NCBI GenBank assembly: GCA_003996215.1 | Contig: QJPP01000672.1 | Location: 124,001-188,000, forward strand | From: Jaltomata sinuosa | Taxonomy: Eukaryota; Streptophyta; Magnoliopsida; Solanales; Solanaceae | Length of the DNA stretch: 64,000 nt | Direction of reading: 5' to 3' | Part shown: positions 54,301-64,000 of the stretch, one piece after another | Layout of the letters: the number at the start of each line of letters is the position of its first letter | Position numbering within the stretch: the stretch's first letter is position 1 | Notes under the pieces: model-generated | Seen by the model: the letters and a program-made list of their open reading frames with translations, nothing else | Database searches by the model: none | What the model was told of the DNA's origin: nothing | Made by a program: the position numbers and the translations under genes

Positions 54301-55310
54301 GTTACTTCGTCCATTCTGTTAAAGAGATTTGTGCAATCTCTACCATACTCGTGATTTTCTGCTGAGTGACATTTTTGACTAATAGAATAAAGAGCTTGCT
54401 GCTGCGGAGTACAATTCCTTGAAGGACAAAAATAACAACTTGAGAATGCAGGTAACTTAGTTTAATAGGAGATTATTGACTTTGGGTTAAACGTTTACAT
54501 GGATAAATTATATATGTGAAAATGACTGATTAATTGCAGATAGCTAAAATAGTAAAGGCTGAAGTGGAGGAAACAGAGTCTACTCCTGTGGGAACTCCTA
54601 CTTCAACTACATCCCCAACTTTCCTGCATAACCAATCACCGAAAGAGCCTCTCGTTCTGCCTACCGTCTTTCCATCTTTTGATGGTGTCGTATTACAAAG
54701 TGGTTTGCGAAGTATTTCTGGCATTACACCAGAGATGCCAACGTCTCTTGGAGGATTTAAACCATCTGACAAACTAGAAAGTTCCGTGATGATGAACACG
54801 CCAGGGACTCCTCTATGTATAGTTTCCTTCCCTTGGCAGATGCAATTCCATGCCCAAAGTTATCCATTTCATCCATGGCCCTCATATCCTAATGAACAAC
54901 ATAATACTTCTTTAGTTTATGAATGTAGTACTTCAACTTCAATAACCGCGGTCAACATGGAAAATCACCTAAAAGCAACTCCTCTGAAAGTTGAAACAAA
55001 AACTCCTGATTCTGACAGGGACCATCAGAAAGCTGACAGGGATTTTCTACCAGATGAAAGTGCCTCTAAAGGGCTGGTCCAGGTGACTTCTACTTCAAGT
55101 CCTTTCGTACTACCAGTTCTTGCTAGACAAAATCAGATCTCTCAACAAAATACTCCTGATGTCAAAGTTACTTATTCTGCTGTTGGGCGTGTAGCAGGTG
55201 CCACCACAGAAACGCATCAAGAACGTGTGACATGCTCTAACATCAACGCGTCTGCAGATGCTATTCTAGCAACAGGGGCTCGTAAGAAGTGGAAAGCGCT
55301 TATGAAATGA
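48380..55310 (+). CDS. bZIP transcription factor with noncanonical basic region, six exons
   Basis: Exons: 48380-48562, 50076-50219, 50292-50369, 54152-54217, 54386-54451, 54540-55310. All introns are GT-AG and all junctions are phase 0, giving 435 residues. The start is the first ATG in frame (an upstream GTG is open but not expected). Exon 3 holds the basic region R-R-V-L-A-N-R-E-S-A-K-R-T-V-R-R-R-Q. Exons 4-5 hold the zipper with Leu141, 148, 155, 169 and 176, Ala at 162 and Ile183. The N-x7-R/K-x9-L spacing is exact (Asn123, Leu141), but position 131 is Val instead of Arg or Lys. The N-terminus is acidic (E-C-E-W-E-A-A-E) and the C-terminus is Ser/Thr/Pro-rich with a W-x-M-Q-F-H-A-Q aromatic patch. 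It probably dimerises and may bind DNA weakly or with altered choice. Intron 3 is 3.8 kb and carries several transposons. Confidence 0.88.
48738..49416. mobile_element. Tourist-like element with a nested insertion, bZIP intron 1
   Basis: TTA (48735-48737) then GGGTGTGTTTTC at the left, and GCAAACACACCT then TTA (49417-49419) at the right, form inverted ends with the 3-bp duplication of PIF/Harbinger elements. The inner part (about 48830-49200) is foreign, with a CGCCCCTCTAAATCTGCCCC block of the GGCGGA-type repeat. Confidence 0.65.
50861..52053. mobile_element. Foldback Mutator-like element in bZIP intron 3
   Basis: The ends CGGAGAAGGGCCTAAATTAC and GTAATTTAGGCTCTTCTCCG are inverted with one mismatch, and perfect TTAATAACT duplications flank them (50852-50860, 52054-52062). 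Arms extend about 425 bp each (left to about 51285, right from about 51622) at around 90 percent identity. The repeated ATCTAAAATGCCCTTTTCAT text lies in each arm. No transposase is encoded. The 9-bp duplication and long arms mark a non-autonomous Mutator-like element. Confidence 0.9.
52440..52735 (-). mobile_element. TRIM-like element, tentative
   Basis: Two roughly 69-bp direct repeats (52451-52519 and 52652-52720; shared TTGTTAGA and TTATATTCTCAACAT) flank about 130 bp. On the minus strand the inner side of one repeat is followed by TGATATCAGAGC, one base from the tRNA-Met primer site. This is the layout of a terminal-repeat retrotransposon in miniature. The repeats are diverged and outer ends are not defined. 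Confidence 0.4.
53862..53999 (-). mobile_element. TS/RTE 3' retroposon fragment in bZIP intron 3
   Basis: The plus strand reads (CAA)n, CATACCCAGTAAATTCCCAC, GGGGAGGGTAGAGTGTAAGC, GTGAGATAGAGAGGTTGTTT. Perfect 10-bp duplications AGGAATGACA flank it (53852-53861, 54000-54009). The 138-bp length shows strong 5' truncation. Confidence 0.85.
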
Positions 55311-57289
55311 AAAGCCAGTGTCGTTATCAGTTTTCATTAAACAGTTTGAGATGCTGAGACATGAGGTTAGCACAAAAAAAACACCATTTTTGAATTCTAA
55401 GCTTGACATCAACAAGGTGCCATAGGCTCGTCACTAGTGATAAATTACTACGTATACGTTCTTTAACATACGAGATGTACTTTACTTCTATTAGTTGGTG
55501 AAGATTAATGAATAAATGACGAGATATGGAGTGGACCGTGCTCTAGTACTTTTTCTCCATGGTTTTGATTTTGTGTTATATAACAGTGATCATAAAGAGG
55601 TATGTGATGCTGTTAATTCTTTTTGCAGTTGAAACAACATATTCGAAACCTTGTTGAAGTTCTATATATATGACTACTCATCGCACAAACTATAATACAA
55701 GTAGTATCATATTACAAATGCATATATTACATGTAGAACTGAAGACAATCATCTCTCTTTTTATTGATGAGATTATCTCACTGTGGGAGACAAATACTAC
55801 TGGTGTTATGCAGTGGCGGAGTCACCGAATGTCAATTGACACGACGTCACTAGAAAATTATAGAAATAAGGGTGTCATTTCAATCATTTATTGATGATGA
55901 TAGGTCTCTGTGGGAGACAGATACTACTGATGATCTCATATGTAGTGTTGGAACAGCCTTATTATCTAGCTTCCCTTACGGATTCGGAGAACTCAATAGC
56001 TTTAATTTAAACTTTATATTTGTACTTAAAAATTTACTTGGTATGTGTATAATTTAGATACTCACTTAATATGTATAAATAACTTATTAAAAACTCAATA
56101 AATTGCCTTGTTGAATTTCTTTAGTTTTATTTGTGTGTTTGATTTTATTTTGATTTTTTAATAAAAAATTCTGGCTTCGTCATGTTGTGGTGGTTAATTA
56201 TATGACATGATTTTGCAATGTATTTCGGAAATTAGCCTGGTATTCGAAGAAAGGAAGAATCTCAGAGAATCGATTTTAACCGTGAGAGAGGTAATTCAGC
56301 TCGAATGAAGTGAGAGAGCTGAAAAGGAAGCTCGACCTACAGGGAGAGGGAGAAAATTCAAATTGACTTCTTATGCGCTTTTTAATTGTTGTTAAACAAT
56401 CGTCACTCGATCATTATCAAACTGACGCAATCTTTTTCTGTCTGTGAGGATCCCACTAGAGTGCCTTCTACTTATTCCATGAAGATCTCATTTCACCTTC
56501 TGTGAGATAAAAATCTCGAACATCGTAGAGAAAAGTCCTAACTAACCAATCAAGTGAAAGGAGCCCGCTTACACATGTTTCCTTATTGAATCTCTCTTTA
56601 ATCAATTAATGTGTGATATTCAAATCCTCATTATTTTCGGAATTCAAATTTATCTCTAGATTGATCGAGGATCCTTTTGAGTTGAAATCAATTAGTATAT
56701 ATTCCAAAAGTACTAATGACCTCATAAACTCGAAATCCTATTTCTTCTGGAGTAGGGTTACTGCTAATGTACAGGATATATTGTCTTAATCTCATATTAT
56801 GATTTTGTATCGTGATTCTTGCATTAATTAGCGGGGCATAATGTCTATATCTTATTATATAAACTTTTTATCGTGATTGATCATACATTATTTTATTCTA
56901 GCCATAAGAAGCCTTTTTTTTTTTTTTTTTTTCATTCTCCAACTTATTCTAGCCAAAAAATTATAATCAGATGGGGAGAGGACTGTTAAAAGAGATCATA
57001 CCAAAATCATACAATTAATAGTATTGTAAAATAGAAATGTCCTTATGAACTGTATATATAGGACACCTTAATTCCATGACCATAATATATTTAATTGCTA
57101 ATTACAATCATTACATGATGATCAATCTTTATTAACTGACCTTTCGGCCTATTAAACGACTCATCAGCAAATTAATTAACTAATTTTGATTCTGTACGTG
57201 GGGCAAGTTGTGAGCTTTGTCTAGTTTTCTTATTAATTGATATTAATATTTCTCTTTTTATCTTTCTTTTTTTTTTATTTTAGTATTTC
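55311..57289. other. bZIP 3' region and intergenic DNA, no further gene
   Basis: The bZIP 3' untranslated region probably ends within the first 250 bp. A GTGGCGGAGTCACCG block near 55814 resembles the GGCGGA-type repeat ends. The sequence around 56230-56690 is GC-richer and may be an old retroelement, but I cannot assign it. Confidence 0.45.
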
Positions 57290-57522
57290 ATGATCATGTC
57301 TCCTGGACTTCGGTTATCATATATTATTTATTGTTGCTACGATTTTCTTGTTGTTTTCAGTATGACTTCTTTATTATTGTATTTGCTTCACATACTTGAT
57401 TTTTGATACGTTTTACTTGAGTTAATAGTTTATCGAAAATAGTTTTTCTACCTTTTAAAGTTGGGACATATAAGGTTGCGTACTCACTACCCTCGTCCGG
57501 GTATGTTGTTGTTATTGTTGTT
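57290..57522 (+). mobile_element. RTE-LINE/TS 3' fragment, plus strand
   Basis: TTTTTCTACC ... AAGGTTGCGTACTCACTACC, CCGGGTATGTTGTTGTTATT and GTTGTT is the family 3' end with its (TTG)n tail in plus orientation. The upstream part (TGTTGCTACGATTTTCTTGT) matches the LINE 3' untranslated text loosely. Confidence 0.65.
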
Positions 57523-57753
57523 ACTCGGTGCAAGTTGCAAGATTATTAAATTTTGTTAAACATGATTATGATTTATTTTTAAAAAAAATTATAATTTAGG
57601 AATATTACTGAACAATATTTTTGCATTTTTCTTTTGTGTACTATGCATTGGAACACAAAGCAAACTTTTCAGTGCTGACACTGAAACTTATGTTGAAAAA
57701 AGCTTTCTTAGGATTCTTGAAATAAAAAACAGTGGGGAACTCTGACTGATTAT

Positions 57754-57816
57754 TACTCCCTCTGTTCCACGTTAAGTCAGACACTGTCACATAAATTAGC
57801 TAGGACGGAAAGGGTA
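57754..57816. repeat. Very short Stowaway-like element
   Basis: TTACTCCCTCTGTTCCACGT faces GCTAGGACGGAAAGGGTA over only about 62 bp. An internally deleted copy with both ends retained. Confidence 0.65.
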
Positions 57817-58410
57817 TCCTTTTCTTTGTTCGATTCTTCATGAAAATCTTCCGATCATTCAGGAAGTTACAACGATAACATACGCTCGAGATTTTTGGCT
57901 CTTTGATGAATGGCACAGAGTTTTTACATATAGAACTAACAAATGAGACAAGTTTCACAACATGTTTTATTTGCCAAAAAAAAAAAAAAAGAGATAGAGA
58001 TGGATCATAAAAATATCAAAGAGTAGGGTAGATCATGAAAGTTGAGTGAGGTGATTATATTGGTTTCATTTTGAAGAAGTAGGAACATATATATTGAAAT
58101 CAAATAAAATGACAAGAAATATTTTTTGTTTTGTTCCTTTAGATTTATTGTTGTCTTGTTCAACTTTATTCACATGCTAATATTAAAATGAAGATCCTTA
58201 TATACTATAATGCACATATTATTATGTCTATATATGAATGTACAGACGTCCTTAGCAGTGACAAAAGAACATTAAGTGATATTTTTCATTTGTTTTAGTT
58301 TTGGTGAACAAAGTTACCTTGTACTTGTAATTGGTGGAAGATGGCAAGTATTTAGTGAAATTAGTTGAGATTCACGAAAGCTAGTTCAAACATCACGATC
58401 ATAAAAAAAA

Positions 58411-58652
58411 TACCCTCTCTGTCTCAGTTTATATAACCCACTTTCCTTTTTAGTCAGTTCAAAAAGAATGACACATTTCTATATTTAGTAACAACTTAAT
58501 TTTAAAATACCTATTTTATCCTTAATGAAATGATTACAACCACTCAAACATTTATGACTTATTTTAGACCACAAATTTCAAAAGTCTTCATTTCTTTCTT
58601 AAACTTCGTGCCGAATCAAACTAACTCATATAAATTAGAACGGAGGGAGTAA
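58411..58652. repeat. Stowaway-like MITE
   Basis: TACCCTCTCTGTCTCAGTTT faces AAATTAGAACGGAGGGAGTA. The interior is closely related to 41574-41822. Confidence 0.8.
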
Positions 58653-58737
58653 TGAATATTGTACCAACATGATGGCAAGTTCATTAATCCCCGTGAATGA
58701 AAAATGAAATAGTATCCTCTATGCTCAATGAAGTAAA

Positions 58738-59920
58738 GGGAAAAGAAATCAAATGCACTTTGAATTTGTCTCGAAAAGTCGACTTCACACTCAAATTATC
58801 TTGACGATCTATTACAACCCTAACCTTGTTGAAAGTGATATTATTTCCACCTTAGAAGTGACATGAAAGAGAAAGTGTATTCACCTTCCTTAAGGTGCGT
58901 GAGAAGAGAAAAAAATAATTTAAAATGATAAAATTACACACATTTTTATTGGTTATTATATAACTAAATATTCTTAATCTTCTTCTTAATATATTATAAT
59001 AATTTCTAATACATTGATTATGTAATTCTCCTTTTTATGTATTCTTTTTATTTGTGGGTCCCACCTTCTATACAACTTTTTCCCCTTTCCTTCATTATTG
59101 GTTTTCTTCGACAGATCAAGCACTTGCAATTTCCCATGGAAGAATCTCCCATGGAAGCATCTCTAATCTCTCCTATGAAATTTGTAAATAGAATTTTTAT
59201 GGAATAAACTGAACGGAGTAGAAAAGATGATGACTTTCATTGAAAAGTTCATATTTCTCTCCATAATATTCATGATTTTCTACTCAAACTAAACGAAAAA
59301 TTCATCGGAAAAGATGATTACTCTCTTTATCTGCTCTATTCTCGCCGGAGTACTATCAACATCCGGCCACCACAATGTCATTTTAGTCCCAAGCCACCAA
59401 TAACATGCTTAATTTTTCATACACACAAAGAATACCAATGAAATGCTTGATTTGCATCCTTAATTATCAAGATTTTTGAAATTTTTTCACCGTCAACAAT
59501 GTCGTTACCGCCGCCTATGGAAGTTCCGCCGTCAACAACTTCTATACTCCATAGTTGTCTACTGTTCTTTGTTTCTTTCTTTAAATTTCTCTCTTTCCTT
59601 CAATTAATCGACGAGGGAGAAGGAGTTGTAGAAAGAGAGATGTCATAGTGGAAGAGGAAGAACCCAGGTAGAAAGTTCAAGTGTTTTGAAAAAAGAAAGA
59701 AGGAAATATTAATGGAAAAAAGTCTTAAAAAATTAAAAATGATAATATACACGGGTAAGCGCGTGTATAACATTACTTTACATAAAAGTTGGGATTGTCT
59801 TGGAAAGGGGGTATTAATATCACTTTCAACAAGGTTAGGGATGTAATAAGTCGTCAAGTTAGTTTGAGTGTGAAGTCGACTTTTCAGGACAAGTTCAAGA
59901 TGCATTTGATGTCTTTTCCC
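58738..59920. mobile_element. Mutator-like foldback element with 10-bp target duplication
   Basis: Perfect ATGAAGTAAA copies flank it (58728-58737, 59921-59930). Inverted ends GGGAAAAGAAATCAAATGCA and its counterpart (with GATGTCTTTTCCC) extend at least 115 bp, sharing AAAAGTCGACTTCACACTC and CCTAACCTTGTTGAAAGTGA. Terminal sequence and duplication length match the element at 28612-29579, but the interior is different. The interior contains a duplicated CTCCCATGGAAG and a GC-richer patch near 59330-59390 that could be captured DNA. No transposase is seen. Confidence 0.88.
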
Positions 59921-60234
59921 ATGAAGTAAATGGACAACATTCACATACACCACTAGGAACATAGACTTTTTTCACCACAAATTAATAAAAAATTTGTATT
60001 ATAAAACATGATTTTCTCATTTATTTCCCATTGAACTAACTCATTAGAAAAATAAATTCTCATTGAAACACCTAAGAGCTTCCTAATTTTTCGGCCAAGA
60101 ATATTTTTTCTTTTTTCTACTGGTTCAATTAAAATTTTTGCGGTAATATACTTGCTAAATGCATGTGTGCAAGTTATTGCTTGATGATCTTGAAGGACCA
60201 CATGTGCAACACATCTTCACAAAAAGAAAAATAC

Positions 60235-60490
60235 TATTCCCTCCGTTCCTTTTTAATTGGCATAGTTTTTATTTTGAGAGTTAAACAATATGAAGTTTGA
60301 CAAACATTTTAACATGTATTTTTTCATCATATTGATATGAGAAAAAATACAACTTTTTCGTATAGTTTTTGAATATCTAAATTTTAGTTTTAAAATATTA
60401 AGTTAATCTAATCTAATTGAGCTTCAAAAATTAGTCAAATTGACTCTCGAGAAGCGCAACATGACAATTAAAAAACAACGGAGGGAGTAT
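60235..60490. repeat. Stowaway-like MITE
   Basis: TATTCCCTCCGTTCCTTTTT faces AAAAAACAACGGAGGGAGTA, inverted and with TA flanks. Confidence 0.85.
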
Positions 60491-60713
60491 GAGTATTAAT
60501 AATGTTACAACGTTACAATGGACTGTATTAATAATCCTTCAAATAAGGTACTAGCGTACATTTAAAAAAAAAAAATCACTACAAATTAGTAAGAAAATTT
60601 TTATCACTCATTTTTTATCGAATCAGATTACTGAGAAAATACATGGTGAAAAATAAATTCTCACTGAAATAGTAAGAAATTTTCTAATTTTTCCACATGA
60701 AAACATTACTATT

Positions 60714-60729
60714 CCCCCCCCCCCCCCCC
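60714..60729. repeat. Poly-C tract of 16
   Basis: An uninterrupted run of 16 C, followed by TTCCCCAACCCCG. It is the longest C homopolymer I noticed; assembly length is likely uncertain. Confidence 0.9.
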
Positions 60730-61146
60730 TTCCCCAACCCCGACCGATTATAATCAAAATATTTATGAGAATAGCCAAACATTTTTTAGAGAGAAATTTC
60801 AATAAGAAAATAGTAATTTTTTAATAATGATAAGTGTCACATTTTGCAACAACTAAGTAATTAATATATAAAATTATTTTTTCTTCAACCAAAAGAAAAT
60901 AAAATATAAAGTTATATATTTGTGATTGTATACGTACCTTGGTGCAATATAAAAGGTGCATCGATGTATTTTAAAACATATAATAAGTTATATGTCCCTC
61001 TTGATAAAATCCAATCAACAATAAATTCCAATATTATCAAACATATTATAAACAAGCATAATTTGACATCTATATAAAATGCCAATATTCGTCATACCTA
61101 GCAAGTAGCAACACGTTACATAAATGATAATTTGCCATTAAAAAAG

Positions 61147-61408
61147 TACTCCTTCGTTTCTTAAATACTTGTCACATTTTTTATTTGCACGCTCTTAAAA
61201 AAACAGTAACTAGAGGGTGATTTGACTAAACTATTATTTTCTATTTAGTACTTGTCTCTTTCGTATTATATTAATACCTATCCTTATTAATAATTACGGG
61301 TAAATGTGAAATACACAATTAATTATGTTTTGATTTTTTAAAATGATAAGTATTATAAATAATTTAATTTTAATAAAGATGATAAATATTTAGAAACGGA
61401 GGAAGTAT
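61147..61408. repeat. Stowaway-like MITE
   Basis: TACTCCTTCGTTTCTTAAAT faces TTTAGAAACGGAGGAAGTA with TA at each side. Confidence 0.8.
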
Positions 61409-63234
61409 ATAATGAGAATCTATTTCATCTGATCTATTGACTAATAGCCAACGGAAGAAACTAATAATAACTAATTAGACATACAGTACATGTTGTATTG
61501 TTGTTGTAATGTACTTAAAAAAGTGCCTGTGATATGACACCAACTTTAATTAAATAAAATATAGTAATTAATTTGAAACATCAAATGAAAGTAGAAAAAA
61601 GAAGAAGAAATAATGCATCCCTTGACAAGTTTCCACCTAACGATCTCAACTGTCCTAACTCCTACCTATATTCACTGTGGAGTAACTTTTTTTATGATTT
61701 TATCTAAATAACACCAAGATGAGTCATAGTGACGTTAATGACTGAGCTAGAGTTCTAGTTATGAGTTCAATAAAATCTAACATTTTTGACTAAGCTAACG
61801 TTTGAAATATGCTATCATGAGATGAAATTTTAAATTCTCAAAAGATCATGATTTGTGATTTTAAATCATGATTTTAATTTTTTTAAATATAAAACTTAAC
61901 CCGTAAGTTTATATTTTATATAAAAAAATATCAATTTAAATTTTGCAAAAAAAAAAGGACTCATGTTCGGCCTGAAGTGATGTTCGTACCATATAAAAGA
62001 ATTATATTAAAAATTAACTAGTTACTACTTACTATTATTATTGAGTAGTTGGATCTTCAAAAATTATGTGTACTTTAAAGTTTGTAATCACAAATATTTA
62101 TTTATAAAAGGAATATGGAGATTTGTGATTTATCAATGAAGTGTCTTGGGATATTACGATATCCTATTATATTTATGAATTATGATTTGCTCATTTGATA
62201 ACATTTTATAAGAATTAGAGAAAATTTAATAGTTTTCACAACTTGTGGGATTTTTATGTTTATGAGAAAAAATACAACTTAAAAAATGCAAATTAAATGT
62301 CTAAACAAAACTTCAACTTCATATCAAATAATTTTATATCATAATTTCAAATTATAACTTCATATCACATGTCCAAAAGAGCCCTAAAATTGTATTTATA
62401 TTAATAAGATAAGTAAGCCTCTCCATATCATACAAGTGCGCATCAAGCCCATGCGAAGGATTTTGTTAAGATATGCCAGATTCCACCAAGTATTTCTTCT
62501 AGAGAATCTCCTAATCATTTCAAAGCAACTAGAAAGAGATTCTTTAACCAGAAAAAATTCGGTTAAGATGTAGGATATCTATTCAGAAGTTTTCACAATT
62601 CAATCATAGATGATGGAATCATCAAAGATTTGACCTTTTCGAATTTTATCTGTAACTCACTAGAGGACATAAATAATTTAAAATTTTGAATCCGTCTCTC
62701 TACCTATAAGTGAATAAAATTAATCTAACCAGTTGCTAAAATACTGAATTATTCAACTCCAACAATTACTGTTTTTTTTAATTGTTTATTTGATAGGAAT
62801 GGTAAAGAAAACAAACAAGAAACCATGGCCGACAATTGTGAAAATGACATAGTTTCTATCTATATAGAGTAATTAATTCACATTATATCTTTGTTGAATT
62901 ATTTTCTATGTGGACTTTCATATGAGATGAAATGATCACATATTTTAAATAGTATCATAGTAGATAGAAGTTTTGATCATTTGAAGTTCGTTATCATTAA
63001 TTATAATAATCAGACTAGCATGTAAAGAGACGTGTTAAAGACCTATTTATCATAAAAATGGAAAGCTAGGGATAATGATATAAACGCACACTTTTTACCT
63101 TGATTTTGTTATTTCTACCCTATGTGAAACTCTATGCTATTACAACTAATACTTATGAAATTGACAAATTGGCTTATACGGCGCTGCTTGAGATTCAATT
63201 AGGATAAATCACTTCCAATCAGACAAATTAGAAT
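61409..63234. other. AT-rich intergenic DNA, no gene recognised
   Basis: No convincing frame and no strong repeat. A 12-bp TGTTGTATTGTTGTTG near 61492 may be a residual (TTG)n tail. Confidence 0.45.
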
Positions 63235-63237
63235 TTA

Positions 63238-63629
63238 GGGTGTGTTTGGTACGGCGGAAAATATTTTTCGCTAAAAATATTTTTTAAGAAAATAAGTGAT
63301 TTCTTACTTTATTTTTTGTGTTTGATATACAAGTAAAAATTATTATCCTAAAATTATTTTATGTATCTAAAATAAAATTATGAGGATGGATGGGTTGAGG
63401 GTTGGTGGCGCGGAGGCGGGGTAGGGTGCTGGGTTGGGGGTGGGGTGTGAGGGTGGAGGGGTAGGTGGGAGGAGACAATGCCACTTATTTTCTCTACTTT
63501 CATTAAAACAGTCATTTTTCTTATTTTCAAGGAGTTTATTTTCCTAATGAAAATATTTTTCAAATTATTTTGCCAACCAAACACGAGAAAACAGGAAAAC
63601 ACGTGTTTTCCTATATACCAAACACACTC
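63238..63629. mobile_element. Tourist-like MITE with a G-rich core
   Basis: TTA (63235-63237), GGGTGTGTTTGGTA at the left and ATACCAAACACACTC, TTA (63630-63632) at the right give inverted ends and the 3-bp duplication of PIF/Harbinger elements. The arms share AAAATATTTTTC-type text. The core 63380-63475 is strongly G-rich on the plus strand. Confidence 0.8.
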
Positions 63630-63632
63630 TTA

Positions 63633-64000
63633 GTTTTTCCTTATTCTTTCAGCTATACAACGTGTGAAGTTATTGATAAGTAGTAAAGTTACTGCCATGT
63701 GATCAGGAGGTAACATGTTTAAGTTGTGCAAAACAGTCTCTTGTAGAAATGCAGAATCGATAAGACAATGTACAATAGACCTTTATTGTTCAGCCCTTAT
63801 CCGAATCCCACATAGCAAGAGATTTAGTACGTCGGACTGGCCTTTAGCTATACAAAGTGTACAATATAATTAGTCGTTTGGCCCACCAATATAGTGAGAC
63901 TAAAGAGATCCCTTCATTTTCAATCAAATTTTTTTGAATTTAAAGCATTGCGAATGAATATTATTCCTAGTAAGAAGTGTTTCTCCTTTAATATGTATTT
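63633..64000. other. Intergenic DNA at the window edge
   Basis: No gene or repeat recognised in the last 370 bp. Confidence 0.45.

Noticed and set aside
59600..59962. 120-residue minus-strand frame at the end of the Mutator-like element
   Set aside because: No domain; it crosses the element terminus and the target duplication into flanking DNA.
63378..63602. Pro/His-rich minus-strand frame
   Set aside because: Low-complexity translation of the G-rich core of a MITE.

Overview
This is a nuclear genome window from a dicot plant, most likely a nightshade (Solanaceae). The evidence is the AT-rich gene-sparse layout, GT-AG introns, a Tnt1-like Ty1/copia element, and many copies of the TS-type SINE / RTE-LINE 3' end with its (TTG)n tail, which is characteristic of Solanaceae. 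I cannot tell the species from the sequence alone.

The left third (1-17 kb) is retrotransposon-rich. It opens with an almost complete, apparently very young Ty1/copia element (1-5513; 25 bp of its 5' LTR lie outside the window) that landed in an older RTE-LINE remnant. A second LINE remnant (6044-11775) is split by a 5.45-kb chromovirus-type Ty3/gypsy element on the minus strand with 5-bp CAAAT target duplications; its pol is broken by stop codons and a frameshift. Further right are a 1.4-kb foldback element with internal 113-bp tandem repeats (12987-14413) and two LINE 3' fragments in opposite orientation.

Four protein-coding host genes are supported. A small intronless DUF4228 (PADRE) gene lies at 20366-20749 (+). 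An eight-exon SOUL haem-binding protein gene, probably plastid-targeted, lies at 22506-27746 (-). A nine-exon IQ-motif calmodulin-binding IQM-type gene lies at 42261-47139 (+). A six-exon bZIP transcription-factor gene lies at 48380-55310 (+); its basic region carries Val where the signature Arg/Lys is expected. A U6 snRNA gene with an upstream sequence element is on the minus strand at 32428-32530, and a short leucine-rich-repeat remnant is at 30545-30653. The genes are unrelated in function; no operon-like or cluster logic is visible.

The intergenic and intronic DNA is dense in small DNA transposons: five Mutator-type foldback elements of about 0.9-1.4 kb, four with perfect 9-10 bp target duplications, one non-autonomous Helitron (34396-36114), many Stowaway-like elements ending in CTCCCTCCGT-type termini, and Tourist-like elements with TTA duplications. 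I found no CRISPR-like array, prokaryotic system or clearly new multi-gene system. The most unusual items are the pair of related foldback elements with 10-bp duplications, the near-perfect 390-bp-arm hairpin element, the chromovirus slippery site, the noncanonical bZIP and the twin palindromes next to the LRR remnant.
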